64,000 nt of DNA, from contig DASTCX010000019.1 of the NCBI GenBank assembly GCA_035710745.1, forward strand, positions 26,225-90,224, in the 5' to 3' direction. Shown here piece by piece: positions 44,187-54,182 of this stretch. The translations under genes and the position numbers were made by a program. Each line of letters opens with the position of its first letter. The stretch's first letter is position 1. Under the pieces are notes generated by a model that ran no database searches, had not been told where the DNA came from, and saw nothing but the letters and a program-made list of their open reading frames with translations. The DNA is from Candidatus Eremiobacteraceae bacterium. GTDB taxonomy: Bacteria > Vulcanimicrobiota > Vulcanimicrobiia > Eremiobacterales > Eremiobacteraceae.

Positions 44187-45791
44187 TTATTTTTGGGCGT
44201 CGATGGGGGTCGGCACGCGAAACGCAGCTGAGCCGTTCGTCTTCACCTGGTTGAGCAGACGATTCGCGAGCTTGACGTTGTTGCGGCCGCTCTGCTTCGC
44301 TGCGTAGAGCGCATCGTCGGCCGCCTTGACGAGGGCCGGCCGCGATGAGGTGTCTTGCGGATATCCCGCGACGCCGATCGAGACGGTTATCTTCGCTGTC
44401 GCGCTGTCGAGTTGGAAGAGCCGGTCCTGCACCGCCTGGCGCAGCCGGCCCGCGACCATCGCCGCTTCCGCTTTGATCGTCTCCGGCATGACGACGGTGA
44501 ACTCGTCGCCGCCGTAGCGGCAGCAGATGTCGTCCTTGCGGGCGTGCTGCCGGATGACTTCGCCGAGCTGGCGCAAGAGTTCGTCGCCCTGCGGATGACC
44601 GTAGGTGTCGTTGACGTGCTTGAAATAGTCGACGTCGAGGATGAGCAGCGCGAGCGATTGCTTCGTCGTCTGCGCGCGGCGATATTCTGCGTCAAGGCGC
44701 TCTTGATAGGCACGGTTCGTCAGCAAGCCGGTCATCGAGTCTGTATCGGCGAGCTCGAGCGTCTTGCTGTGCAACCGCGCGTTTTGGATGCCGACGGACG
44801 CGAGCCGGATGAGCCGGTCGACGAGCCGCTGCATGTCGAACGTGAAGCCGCCGTAGACGGCCGACGTGAAAAGGACCGATCCGATGGTGACGCCTTCGCT
44901 GACGATCGGCACGACCATCGCGCCGCGAACCGCTTTCGGTTTGGGCAAGCTCGCGTCGCGCATTTCTTTTTGGAGATCCGGAACGATGAGCGGCCGCTGC
45001 TCGGTGGCCGAATAACCGACGAGCCCGTCCGTGAAACGCAGCTTGCTGCCGCGATAGAAGTCGGCATGCGATCCGGAGATCGCCTCCGCGCAAAGGATCT
45101 CTTCGCCGATGCCGTCGTCGTAACGCGCGACGTAGACGACGACGTTCTGCCACGGCACCGACTCGCGGAACTGGCGCAACATATTGAGCAACTGCGTCAA
45201 GACTTCGGCCATCGCGAGCTTCGTTCCGAGATCGGAACCCGCATCGAGGACGTGGTTGATCGCGCGGATCTGACGCTCCGCGCTGCGGCGGGCGACGAGC
45301 GAGAACGCAGCGGCGAGATACGGCCCGATACCGATGACGAGGCCTTGCGTGATCCCGGCGCCGATCGAGGCCGTACCCGCGACGACGACGCCCACGGTAT
45401 AGGCCACCGACGCTGCACCGATGAGCGCAGCCGCGCCGCCGATGCCAAGCACGGCGGCATCGAGGCCCGGGAGCATCGCGATCGTGCTCGCGCCCGATTT
45501 CCAAGCGACAAGGCCGGTCGCGATGATGTCGAGCGCGATGAGCACGCCGTAGCTGCCAGGACGAAGCGCCGCCTTCTGCTCGACCGAATTCGGCGTAGCC
45601 CTCGGTGGCAGCGCGAGAACAACCGTGAAGACCGAATAACCGAGCAGCGCGAAGACGAGCCAATCCGGGATGATGGCGCCGAGGGGAAACGCGACCGTCT
45701 GCAAGACCGCGAGCAGTCTGGCTGCGGCGATCGTGAGCGGATACGTGAAGAACCTGCTCGTTTGCTGGATGATGGCCCGCAACGGGTTCAT
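44187..45791 (-). CDS. Diguanylate cyclase with membrane and GAF domains
   Basis: 534 residues. Five or so membrane segments (to about residue 170), a GAF-like sensor (195-340) and a GGDEF domain with GGDEF at 427-431, which makes cyclic di-GMP. RKDD at 418-421 is an inhibitory site (RxxD) five residues before GGDEF, so product feedback is likely. The window also encodes an HD-GYP protein that would degrade c-di-GMP. Confidence 0.93.
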   Translation of the reverse strand: MNPLRAIIQQTSRFFTYPLTIAAARLLAVLQTVAFPLGAIIPDWLVFALLGYSVFTVVLALPPRATPNSVEQKAALRPGSYGVLIALDIIATGLVAWKSGASTIAMLPGLDAAVLGIGGAAALIGAASVAYTVGVVVAGTASIGAGITQGLVIGIGPYLAAAFSLVARRSAERQIRAINHVLDAGSDLGTKLAMAEVLTQLLNMLRQFRESVPWQNVVVYVARYDDGIGEEILCAEAISGSHADFYRGSKLRFTDGLVGYSATEQRPLIVPDLQKEMRDASLPKPKAVRGAMVVPIVSEGVTIGSVLFTSAVYGGFTFDMQRLVDRLIRLASVGIQNARLHSKTLELADTDSMTGLLTNRAYQERLDAEYRRAQTTKQSLALLILDVDYFKHVNDTYGHPQGDELLRQLGEVIRQHARKDDICCRYGGDEFTVVMPETIKAEAAMVAGRLRQAVQDRLFQLDSATAKITVSIGVAGYPQDTSSRPALVKAADDALYAAKQSGRNNVKLANRLLNQVKTNGSAAFRVPTPIDAQK

Positions 45792-45815
45792 CGGACTCTG
45801 GGGGCCCCCACTTCG

Positions 45816-48287
45816 TCAGATAGTGAGACGCAATTGATGGTCCGGTCCTTCGGCCGTGCGTCGCCGAACGGGCTTGGACCGCAATCGCGGCCTGCTCTCT
45901 ATCTCATCGGCAATTTCCTGTGCTCGTGCCACGACCTCGGGAGGCAGGCCCGCCATCTTCGCGACCGCGATCCCATACGAACGGCTGCTCGCGCCATGGA
46001 GCACGCGATGCGAAAATATCGGCCCTGATTGCTCTTCCGCGACGGCTACGTGAAGGTTTTCGATTAGACCGAAGGCGTCCGACAACCCCACCAGCTCGTG
46101 AAAGTGTGTCGCAAATAACACGATGGGCATGGCCTCGGTCAACCCCAGGAGATATTCGGAGACCGCCTGGGCGATAGCAAGGCCGTCGGTCGTGCCCGTT
46201 CCGCGTCCCACTTCGTCTATGAGCAACAGACTGCGCACCGTGCAGCGCCGGAGGATGAGCGCCATCTCCGCCATCTCGACGTAGAACGTCGACCTGCCGG
46301 CCGCTATATCGTCGCCCGCGCCTATGCGCGTGAACATGCGGTCGACGATGCCGAGTTTCGCGCGCGACGCGGGCACGTACGAACCCATCTGCGCGAGCAC
46401 GGATACCAACGCCGTCTGCCGCAGGTACGTCGACTTGCCGCCCATATTCGGGCCGGTGATCAGCAAGAATCGCTTGTCCGAATCGGCGCGGCACTCATTC
46501 GCGATGAAGTCGACGCCGCCGAACGCCTCGACTATCGGATGGCGAGCAGCGTCGACGTCGATGATCCGCTCGTCGACGACGTCCGGGCGCGAGTAACGCC
46601 GCTCCGCGGCGACTTGCGCCAGCGAGCAGTAGACGTCGATCTCGGCGATCGCGCCGGCGGCGGCGAGCAGCGCGGCAGAATCCGCGTCGATCTCCGCGAG
46701 CAACGCTTCGAAGGCCTCGCGTTCGAGTTCGACCTGCCGCGCCTTCGCGCCGAGGATCGCCGTCTCGAGCTCCTTGAGGTCGACGTTCGTGAAACGCTCG
46801 GCGTTGACGAGGCTTTGGCGGCGCGCGAAATCCGGTGGAACGCTCTCCGATTGCGAACGCGGCAGCTCGAAATAGTAGCCGAACGCCTGCGTGTACTTCA
46901 CTTTGAGCGATTTGATGCCGGTGCGCGAGCGCGTCGCCGCTTCGAGGGCGAGCAGGCGCTCACGACTCCGCGTTCGCAGCTCGACGACATCCGCCAGCGC
47001 CGGTGACCTCTCGGGTCTGATCGCGCCGCCGTCGGACAATGTCGGCGGCGGATCCTCGACGAGCGCCGTTTTCAAAACCCCCGTCAGGCGCGCGAGCACG
47101 CCGTGCGCGTCGATCGCGGCGGCGAGCGACGAGAGCCCGTCGTCGCCGACCCGCTCGACCGCGGATCCGATGAGCGCTGCCGCCTCGAGCGAGCGGCGTA
47201 GAGTAGCCACGTCACGCGGGCCAGCTCGCCGCGCACCGATCTTTTGGACGATCCGCTCGATGTCGCCGATGAGCGCAAGCGATTCTTGGAGCTCGACACG
47301 CGGAGAAGCCCGCCTGACGAGCGATTCGACGCGATCGAGCCGGCGACGGATTTCCGCGACGTCGACGAGCGGCGCGCACACGCGCGATGCGAGCAGCCGG
47401 CTGCCCATCGACGTGCGCGTCCGCGCAAGAACGCCGAGCAGCGATGCGCGCGTATCCGAACCTGATCCGGTGACGAGGTCGAGGTGACGTCGCGTCGCAG
47501 GATCGATGAGCATCGAACTCGCGGATGACGCCGGTACCGCGCGAGCGCAGATGCCTGCACCGTCGAGCTTGAGCCTCGTCAGGTAACTCTCGAGCAGCCG
47601 CAGCGCAGACGCCGCAGCCGGACGCTCGTCGCGCGAGAACGTGCCGAGCGCTGACGGCGCATCGACTGCCGAACCGTTCGTAGCCCCGGCGGGGGCGAGC
47701 GCGAAGACCGAAACCCGACAGCTCTCGCCGGCGAGCGGCTCGACGATTTCCGCGGTCGCCGTATCGGCGACGACGATCTCCGACGGGTCGAGCGCGTCGA
47801 GCGCAGCCGCGAAATCGTCTTCATCGCCGATGGCCTGGACGGTCGCCGCGCCGGTCGAAACATCAGCGGCCACGATCGCGATCGCGCCGGTATCTTTGAA
47901 GACTGCGCACAGGTGGTTGTGTCTATCGGGCGTGAGGAATTGGTCCTCGAGCACCGTGCCGGGCGTCAAGACGCGGACGATCTCGCGCCGGACGAGCCGG
48001 TTGGGAACCGGCTGCTCCATCTGCTCCGCGATCGCGATGACGCGGCGTTGGCGGATGAGCCGCGCGAGATACGTGTCGACGCTGTGGTATGGCACGCCCG
48101 CCATCGCGACGCGCTTACCTTTGCCCGCTTCCTTCGACGTGAGGATGATATGGAGCGAGCGCGCGAGATCTTCCGCGTCGTCGCCGTATGCTTCGTAGAA
48201 ATCGCCGACGCGCGATAGCAGGAGCGCTTCGGGGAACTCGGACTTGAGCGCGTTGTACTGCGCGATGAGCGGCGAGTCGGCGCTCAC
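45816..48287 (-). CDS. mutS: DNA mismatch repair protein MutS
   Basis: 823 residues. Mismatch-reading motif GDFYEAY at the N-terminus (residues 27-33), Walker A GPNMGGKST, ST(F/Y)xxEM-like TFYVEMAE, and DEVGRGTGTTDG. GTG 48287 start overlaps the stop of miaB. A partner for the MutL encoded 7 kb away. Confidence 0.96.
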   Translation of the reverse strand: MSADSPLIAQYNALKSEFPEALLLSRVGDFYEAYGDDAEDLARSLHIILTSKEAGKGKRVAMAGVPYHSVDTYLARLIRQRRVIAIAEQMEQPVPNRLVRREIVRVLTPGTVLEDQFLTPDRHNHLCAVFKDTGAIAIVAADVSTGAATVQAIGDEDDFAAALDALDPSEIVVADTATAEIVEPLAGESCRVSVFALAPAGATNGSAVDAPSALGTFSRDERPAAASALRLLESYLTRLKLDGAGICARAVPASSASSMLIDPATRRHLDLVTGSGSDTRASLLGVLARTRTSMGSRLLASRVCAPLVDVAEIRRRLDRVESLVRRASPRVELQESLALIGDIERIVQKIGARRAGPRDVATLRRSLEAAALIGSAVERVGDDGLSSLAAAIDAHGVLARLTGVLKTALVEDPPPTLSDGGAIRPERSPALADVVELRTRSRERLLALEAATRSRTGIKSLKVKYTQAFGYYFELPRSQSESVPPDFARRQSLVNAERFTNVDLKELETAILGAKARQVELEREAFEALLAEIDADSAALLAAAGAIAEIDVYCSLAQVAAERRYSRPDVVDERIIDVDAARHPIVEAFGGVDFIANECRADSDKRFLLITGPNMGGKSTYLRQTALVSVLAQMGSYVPASRAKLGIVDRMFTRIGAGDDIAAGRSTFYVEMAEMALILRRCTVRSLLLIDEVGRGTGTTDGLAIAQAVSEYLLGLTEAMPIVLFATHFHELVGLSDAFGLIENLHVAVAEEQSGPIFSHRVLHGASSRSYGIAVAKMAGLPPEVVARAQEIADEIESRPRLRSKPVRRRTAEGPDHQLRLTI

Positions 48288-49603
48288 GCGATGACGCCGG
48301 ACAGACCCCAGTTGTACGCCTGGTCGATCGCGACGTCGACGAACGGCCGGTGTTCGGTGCGCTCATCGCGCGGATAGATGACCGTCACGTTGTGGCCGGT
48401 CTTGCCCGCCATCCGCGCCGCATCTTTCTTCGAGGGTCCTTGCGTGAGGACGCGGACCGTGTCGCCGATGAACGACTCGTGGAAGCGCCGCGTCGCTTCG
48501 TTCTGCGCCGCGTTCACCGCTTGGAGCCGGCGGATCTTCTCCGCTTGCGGCACCTGCGGCGTCATCGTCGCCGCAGGCGTGCCCGCGCGCGGCGAATACG
48601 CGAAGATGAAGGCTTGCTCGAACGTCCCCGCGCTCACCACGTCGAGCGTCTTTTCGAAATCCGCCTCGGTCTCGGTTGGATAACCGACGATGATGTCGGT
48701 CGTCAGCGCCCAGCCCGCAAGCCGTTCGCGGAAGTAGGCGACCTTGTCGAGATACTCCTCGATCGTGTAGAGGCGCGCCATTTTCTCGAGCACCGCGTTG
48801 CTCCCCGACTGCATCGGCAAATGCATGCGCGGCGCCGCGTTCGGCAGTTCGGCGAGCGCGTCGACGACCGGGCGGTCGAAATCTTTCGGATGCGACGTGA
48901 GAAACGTCAGCCTGTCGACCCCTTCGATCGCCTTGAGCCTTCGCAGCAGGCCGGCGAAATCGAGGCCCGATCCGTGCAGATACGAATTGACGTTTTGACC
49001 GAGCAGCATGATCTCTTTCGCGCCGGCTTTCACCTCGCGCCGGATCTGCGACTCGATCTCCTCCGGATCGATGCTCTCGAGCGGACCGCGCGTGTACGGC
49101 ACGATGCAATACGTGCAGAACTTCTCGCAGCCGCGCGTGATGTTGACGAGCGCGCGCAGATGCGCGTACGCCTGGTGCGTATCCTGACCGGGATCGTCTT
49201 CGGCCGACGGCATCGTGAAGATCGCCCCGGCGGGCGGCGCGTCCGTCGCGACGCCCCAACCGTCGAGCAGCTGCTTGAACTGCCGATAGTCGCGCGGCCC
49301 CAGCAGCGCATCGACCCACGGCGCCTTCGAACGCAGGATCTCGCGGTCTTTCTCCGCCAGGCAGCCGCACACGAGGAGCTTCGACTCGGGGCGGGCTTCC
49401 TTGAAGACCTTGAGTTGGCCGAGCCGGCCGTAGACCCGCGTCTCCGCCTTCTCGCGGATCGCACAGGTGTTGAGGATCACGATGTCCGCAAGTGCTGGAT
49501 CGGCTACGAACGTGCAGCCCATCGACCACGCCTGATGCGCAAGGCCGTTCGAGTCGGCGACGTTCATCTGGCAGCCGAAGGTCTGCATGTAGATCTGCGT
49601 CAT
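48284..49603 (-). CDS. miaB: tRNA-2-methylthio-N6-dimethylallyladenosine synthase
   Basis: 439 residues. Three N-terminal cluster Cys (CQM, CAI, CGC regions), the radical SAM motif CEKFCTYC, and a C-terminal TRAM domain. It methylthiolates the isopentenyl-A37 made by MiaA. ATG 49603 overlaps the stop of the PEGA gene (ATGA). Coupled to mutS. Confidence 0.95.
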   Translation of the reverse strand: MTQIYMQTFGCQMNVADSNGLAHQAWSMGCTFVADPALADIVILNTCAIREKAETRVYGRLGQLKVFKEARPESKLLVCGCLAEKDREILRSKAPWVDALLGPRDYRQFKQLLDGWGVATDAPPAGAIFTMPSAEDDPGQDTHQAYAHLRALVNITRGCEKFCTYCIVPYTRGPLESIDPEEIESQIRREVKAGAKEIMLLGQNVNSYLHGSGLDFAGLLRRLKAIEGVDRLTFLTSHPKDFDRPVVDALAELPNAAPRMHLPMQSGSNAVLEKMARLYTIEEYLDKVAYFRERLAGWALTTDIIVGYPTETEADFEKTLDVVSAGTFEQAFIFAYSPRAGTPAATMTPQVPQAEKIRRLQAVNAAQNEATRRFHESFIGDTVRVLTQGPSKKDAARMAGKTGHNVTVIYPRDERTEHRPFVDVAIDQAYNWGLSGVIA

Positions 49604-50418
49604 CGGGGGTGATGCTCGGCCGTCGATGACGTGCCCGCCGGCGCGCCGATGCGCGCGAGCAGCGAGCGCGGCAGATACACCTTGCCGCCGAGGAGCGCCG
49701 GCGAGATGCTCATCGTCTCTTGCTTGCCGTTGAACGTGTATGCGCGCGAACCGATCGTGCACTCGACCTCGACGCCGCGGAAGTGGATGATGACGTCGCT
49801 GCCGGCGATGGCGATCGCCGCGCCGGGTACGACCGTCTGGACAGGCTCGAGCAAGTCATCCTCGGGTTCGATCGCCGCGGTCGACGGCGGCGCGAACGAG
49901 ATCGTCGTCGTCACGCCGGGGAAGACGTCGACGACGCGCATCGAGCGCGCGGCCTTCGGATCCGGCGGCTGCAGCGTCACGATGTGGTAGCCTGCGCCGG
50001 TCGGGTGCGGCACGATCGGCGTCGTGCCGAGCGGCGCGCCGTCGAGATAGACGTGCGAGCCTTCGGGCGCACCCGCGACGGCGAGCGCGCCTTGACCCTT
50101 CGAAGAGTTGTCGCCGGCATTGCGCTGCATGATGACGCTCACCGGCTCGATCCGGCCGACCGAGACGTCGAACGTCGCCGTCTGCGGCTGCCAGCCGGCC
50201 GCGGAAAGCGTCACCGAGTGATGACCCGGGAGCACGTCATCGATATAGACGGGCGTCGAGCCGACGTAGACGCCGTCGAGCCAGGCGGATGCATTAGCGG
50301 GAAGGCTCGTCAGGTACGCACCGCCGTGCGCCGGAAACGTCGGCGCGGGCGCGGGTTGGGGTGGAGCAGCGCCCGATAAGGCCCATACAAAGGAAAGAAC
50401 GAGCGACGCGCGCAGCAT
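49600..50418 (-). CDS. Secreted PEGA-domain protein
   Basis: 272 residues, signal peptide, two PEGA-like repeats (AWLDGVYVGSTPVYI and HVYLDGAPLGTTPIV) and a C-terminal copper-amine-oxidase-N-like region (YTFNGKQETMSISPALLGGKVYLPR). Envelope protein of unknown role. First gene of the miaB-mutS group and divergent from der; the divergent starts lie within about 60 bases. Confidence 0.78.
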   Translation of the reverse strand: MLRASLVLSFVWALSGAAPPQPAPAPTFPAHGGAYLTSLPANASAWLDGVYVGSTPVYIDDVLPGHHSVTLSAAGWQPQTATFDVSVGRIEPVSVIMQRNAGDNSSKGQGALAVAGAPEGSHVYLDGAPLGTTPIVPHPTGAGYHIVTLQPPDPKAARSMRVVDVFPGVTTTISFAPPSTAAIEPEDDLLEPVQTVVPGAAIAIAGSDVIIHFRGVEVECTIGSRAYTFNGKQETMSISPALLGGKVYLPRSLLARIGAPAGTSSTAEHHPR

Positions 50419-50479
50419 GCGGCATCGGTTCGATGCCGTCCGACCGCGCCCTGGCGCTGCCGAGGCGGTCAGTGTCGCG

Positions 50480-51886
50480 GTGTCGAAAACGACGTTCACC
50501 GTGACCGCTTCCAAGATCGTCGCCCTCGTTGGCCGTCCCAACGTGGGGAAGTCCGCCCTGTTCAACCGGTTTCTGGGCCGCCGTCTCGCGATCGTCGACG
50601 AGATGCCTGGCGTTACGCGCGATCGGCTCTACGCGCCCGTCGAGTGGGCCGGCCGTCGCTTCACCATCGTCGACACGGGTGGCATCGAGACGACGAGCGA
50701 GCTCGACCTCATGGCGCAGACGCGCGCCCAGGCCGAACTCGCGATCCGCGAGGCCGACGTTGTCGTCTTCGTCGTCGACGCTCAAGACGGTGTGACCGGC
50801 GGCGACGAGGACGTCGCTGCATTGCTGCGCCCTTCCCGAGACAAGGTGCTCCTCGTCGCGAACAAGGTGGAGTCGCCGAACACCGCTGGTGCGATCTATG
50901 AGTTCTGCTCGCTCGGCTTCGGCGTGCCGATGAGCGTGTCGGCGATCCACGGTTTGCAGAGCGGCGATCTCCTCGACGCGATCATCGAGAAGCTCGGTCC
51001 CGAACCGGCGACGGACGAAACGGAGGACCCCTCGCTCGTCCGGCTGGCGATCGTCGGTCAACCGAACGTCGGCAAGTCGTCGCTCGTCAATGCTCTCGTC
51101 GGCGAGCCGCGCGCCGTCGTCGCGAGCGAACCGGGCACGACGCGCGATGCGACTGACACCGAGATCGTGGCAGAAGGCCGCCGCTTCATCATCATAGACA
51201 CGGCGGGCATCCGCAAGACCGCCAAGACCGGGCCGCCGATCGACTATTACAGCAGCTTACGCGCGGTCGCCGCGATCGGCCGCTGCGACGTGGCGCTCCT
51301 CATCGTCGATGCGACCGCCGGGGCGACGTCGCAAGACCGTCGCATCGCCGGGCTTGGCGTCGAGGAAGGCAAAGCGCTTGCGATCCTCGTCAACAAATGG
51401 GACCTCGTCGACACGAAGACGTTCGAACGCGAAGAGGTCGAGGCCGCGCTTCGCGTCGAGTTCCCGTTCGCGCCGTACGCTCCGATCCTGTTCGGCTCGG
51501 CGCTCACGAAGAAGGGCGTTCACAAGATCCTCGGAGCGATGGCGGCCGTGGCGGACGAGCGCCGCAAGCACGTCCAGACCGCGAAGCTCAACCAGGTCAT
51601 CCGCGACGCGTTCCGCACGCATCCGCCGCCGTCGTTCCGCGGTAAAGTCATGAAGTGTTACTACGTGACGCAGGGCGGCATCGCGCCGCCGGAGTTCGTC
51701 TTCTTCGTGAACGATCCACGGCTCGTCCACTTCTCGTACGAGCGCTTCCTCGAGAACACGCTGCGCGGCGCGTTCGGATTTTCGGGCACGCCGATCCGCT
51801 TGACGTTCAAGCCGCGCGTCCAGCAGGATCGCACCCAGGCCGACGATCTCATCCTCGCCGAGACGTCGCGCGGAGACGACGCGTGA
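50480..51886 (+). CDS. der: GTPase Der
   Basis: About 468 residues. Two GTPase domains in a row, GRPNVGKSALFN and GQPNVGKSSLVN, each with DTGGIET or DTAGIRK switch and NKVE/NKWD specificity motifs, and a C-terminal KH-like domain. Assists 50S ribosome assembly. Start GTG 50480 is a guess: GTG 50501 is also possible, neither has a clear ribosome-binding site. Confidence 0.92.
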   Translation: MSKTTFTVTASKIVALVGRPNVGKSALFNRFLGRRLAIVDEMPGVTRDRLYAPVEWAGRRFTIVDTGGIETTSELDLMAQTRAQAELAIREADVVVFVVDAQDGVTGGDEDVAALLRPSRDKVLLVANKVESPNTAGAIYEFCSLGFGVPMSVSAIHGLQSGDLLDAIIEKLGPEPATDETEDPSLVRLAIVGQPNVGKSSLVNALVGEPRAVVASEPGTTRDATDTEIVAEGRRFIIIDTAGIRKTAKTGPPIDYYSSLRAVAAIGRCDVALLIVDATAGATSQDRRIAGLGVEEGKALAILVNKWDLVDTKTFEREEVEAALRVEFPFAPYAPILFGSALTKKGVHKILGAMAAVADERRKHVQTAKLNQVIRDAFRTHPPPSFRGKVMKCYYVTQGGIAPPEFVFFVNDPRLVHFSYERFLENTLRGAFGFSGTPIRLTFKPRVQQDRTQADDLILAETSRGDDA

Positions 51887-52485
51887 ACCTCGCGGTCATC
51901 GCGATGTTCGTGTCGGGCTATCTCCTCGGTTCGGTGCCGTTCGGCATCATCATCGGCAAGACGCTCTACGGCATCGATCCGCGGACGGTCGGCAGCGGCA
52001 ACATCGGCACTGCGAACTCTATGCGCGCGTTCGGCCGCACGGGCGCCGTGCTCGTCTTGCTCGGCGATGCGCTCAAAGGCGCCATTCCGACCTATGTCGC
52101 TTTGCGGCTCTTCGACGACCCGTGGATCACCGCCGGCGTCGGCCTCGCGACGGTCGTCGGACACAACTGGTCCATGTTCTTGCGCTTCAAAGGCGGCAAA
52201 GGCGTCGCCACGACGTTAGGCGTAGTCATCGTGCTGTCGCTGCTCGCCGCGGTGGCTTTCGGAGCCGTCTGGCTCGCGACCGCCGCGATCACCCGTTACT
52301 CATCGTTGGCGTCGATGCTCGGCAGCGCTGCCGTGCCGCTCATGATGTATGCGCGCGGCGACCCGCTGCCTTACGTCTGGTACGGCATCATCGCGCTCGC
52401 GCTCGTGCTGTGGCGTCACGAGCCGAACATACGCCGGCTCATCGCCGGTGACGAACTGAAGATAGGGACGAAGAAGACCTCATGA
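51883..52485 (+). CDS. plsY: Glycerol-3-phosphate acyltransferase PlsY
   Basis: 200 residues, five membrane helices, with the family's three loops: GSGNIGTANSMRAFG, GHNWSMFLRFKGGKGVAT and the terminal RHEPNIRRLIAG. Acylates glycerol 3-phosphate from acyl phosphate. GTG 51883 overlaps the der stop (GTGA). Confidence 0.95.
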   Translation: MNLAVIAMFVSGYLLGSVPFGIIIGKTLYGIDPRTVGSGNIGTANSMRAFGRTGAVLVLLGDALKGAIPTYVALRLFDDPWITAGVGLATVVGHNWSMFLRFKGGKGVATTLGVVIVLSLLAAVAFGAVWLATAAITRYSSLASMLGSAAVPLMMYARGDPLPYVWYGIIALALVLWRHEPNIRRLIAGDELKIGTKKTS

Positions 52486-53039
52486 TCTCCTCCAACGATT
52501 TCCGCACCGGCGTGACGATCGAAATCGAAGGCCAGCTGTGGACGGTCGTCGACTTCCAGCACGTCAAGCCGGGCAAAGGTTCGGCCTTCGTCCGCACGCG
52601 ACTCAAGAACGTCGTCCGCGGCAACGTGCTCGAGAAGACGTTCCGCGCCGGCGAGATGCTGACGCGAGCGATCATCGAGACGCGAGAGATGCAATTCCTC
52701 TACGGCAGCGGCGACGAGTACCATTTCATGGACCAGTCGAACTACGAGCAGATCGTCCTCGGACACGACGTCCTCGGCGACAACGTCGACCTGCTCAAAG
52801 AGAGCATGACGATCAGCGTCCAGTTCCACAACGGCACGGTCATCGGAGCGGATCTTCCTAACCACCTCGATCTCGTCGTCACGGAGACCGATCCGGGCTT
52901 CAAGGGCGACACCGCGACGAACGTGACGAAGCCGGCGAAAGTCGAGACGGGCGCGACGATCAACGTGCCGCTTTTCATCAATCCCGGCGACAGGATCCGG
53001 ATCGACACCCGCGACCGCAAGTACGTCTCAAGGGTCTGA
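52482..53039 (+). CDS. efp: Translation elongation factor P
   Basis: 185 residues, three barrel domains. The modification loop is QHVKPGKGSAF, so the Lys at the loop tip (in PGKGS) is available for lysylation-like modification. Relieves ribosome stalling on polyproline. ATG 52482 overlaps the plsY stop by four bases. Confidence 0.96.
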   Translation: MISSNDFRTGVTIEIEGQLWTVVDFQHVKPGKGSAFVRTRLKNVVRGNVLEKTFRAGEMLTRAIIETREMQFLYGSGDEYHFMDQSNYEQIVLGHDVLGDNVDLLKESMTISVQFHNGTVIGADLPNHLDLVVTETDPGFKGDTATNVTKPAKVETGATINVPLFINPGDRIRIDTRDRKYVSRV

Positions 53040-53059
53040 CCTCAACGCGGTCTCAGGGA

Positions 53060-53130
53060 GCGGTCGAGATTCATCTCGACCGCCGCGGTTTCTCCAGATC
53101 GGAAATGTAGTAGGCCGAGCGAAGCTCGGC
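53060..53130 (+). repeat. Family-1 and family-2 REP-like pair
   Basis: Family 1 at 53060-53083 (GAGATT, GGAG flank) followed by family 2 at 53114-53130 (GTAGTAG flank). The family-2 arm abuts the stop codon of the methyltransferase gene on the other strand. Confidence 0.92.
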
Positions 53131-53939
53131 TATTTGGTACCGCGCCCTTTGAAAAACGTGTAGCTGAACGTGCCGTCCGCTTCGGTCGCGCGATAGAGAT
53201 CCGCGATCCCCTTCTGCCACGCCGGATCGTCGATGAGTCCGAGCGACAGCGCTTGATCCCGGACGCCTTCGACCATCGCGATGAACGTGTTCCGCGAGAA
53301 CCCTTCGATCAGATCCGGCCGGCCGCCATCGACGTGGACCATCCGCGGACTGACATGAACGTCGACGAAGCCGGTTTGATAGAGGAGGGGATAGAGCCGT
53401 CTGCCGATGAGCGCATCGCCGCCGAGTTTTGCTTGGACCTCGATGAGACACTCGACGACCCGCTTTGACTCCGTGGTCTGCGGATAGCAATACCACGAAC
53501 CGTGATCGCCCTCGATGACGGTGACGGTTCCGCCGGGCCGCAAGACGCGCCGGATCGAACGCAGCGCATCTTGGGCACGACCGACGTGCTCTAATACGAA
53601 GCACACGAAGGCGTGATCGAAGCGCTCGTCTTCGAACGGCAAGTCGAAGATGTCAGCCCGCTGGAATTCGACGTTGCGGCAGCCGCTGCGGTTGATGCGC
53701 ACGCGCGCCTGCTCGATCGATGCGTCGGAGATGTCGACCGCCGTGATCCGTGCGGTCGGACTTTCCGTGGCGAGGATCACCGTTTGAGCGCCGGTGCCGC
53801 AGCCGCATTCGAGGACGTGGGCGCCCGGCTCGTACGCGGTGTCGTGGTGGAGCAGCTCGCGCAGCGTGCCGGCTTGATCGCTCAAGCGGTCGCGCTCGCG
53901 GGGAGAATATCCATGGACGTACCGAGATTCAGTGGCCAT
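53130..53939 (-). CDS. Class I SAM-dependent methyltransferase
   Basis: 269 residues. Motif I VLECGCGTGAQT (about residue 40-51), motif II and the post-I AVDISDASIE. Substrate unknown. The TAG stop is made by the family-2 repeat that follows (its outer arm begins CCGAGC). Confidence 0.87.
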   Translation of the reverse strand: MATESRYVHGYSPRERDRLSDQAGTLRELLHHDTAYEPGAHVLECGCGTGAQTVILATESPTARITAVDISDASIEQARVRINRSGCRNVEFQRADIFDLPFEDERFDHAFVCFVLEHVGRAQDALRSIRRVLRPGGTVTVIEGDHGSWYCYPQTTESKRVVECLIEVQAKLGGDALIGRRLYPLLYQTGFVDVHVSPRMVHVDGGRPDLIEGFSRNTFIAMVEGVRDQALSLGLIDDPAWQKGIADLYRATEADGTFSYTFFKGRGTK

Positions 53940-53958
53940 CTTAAAAAATGGAAATGTA

Positions 53959-53981
53959 GCGGTCGAGCTTTAGCTCGACCG
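53959..53981 (+). repeat. Family-1 REP-like palindrome
   Basis: GAGCTTT variant with GTAG flank, 3' arm lacks its last base. It sits between the methyltransferase start and a 36-residue membrane peptide gene. Confidence 0.9.
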
Positions 53982-53996
53982 ACGCGATCGAGTCTC

Positions 53997-54107
53997 CTAC
54001 GAGATCGGGTGACGCTTGGCGAGCGTCTCGACGATCGTGACGACCGCTTGCAGGCCGATCCCGCCGAGAACGACCGCACCGATCACCATCGCGATAACGA
54101 GATCCAT
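53997..54107 (-). CDS. 36-residue membrane peptide
   Basis: MDLVIAMVIGAVVLGGIGLQ forms one membrane helix; a basic tail (AKRHPIS) follows. GGGGGAG lies close upstream of the ATG at 54107. Nothing known matches. In the orientation of the AIM24 gene, 75 bases after it, so it may be a last cistron of that operon. Confidence 0.55.
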   Translation of the reverse strand: MDLVIAMVIGAVVLGGIGLQAVVTIVETLAKRHPIS

Positions 54108-54182
54108 TGGCGCTCCCCCTTTGCAGGTGAGGTTTACGCTGGCGGATACCCCGGTCGAACGCGATAAGTTTCAGCCCGGACC

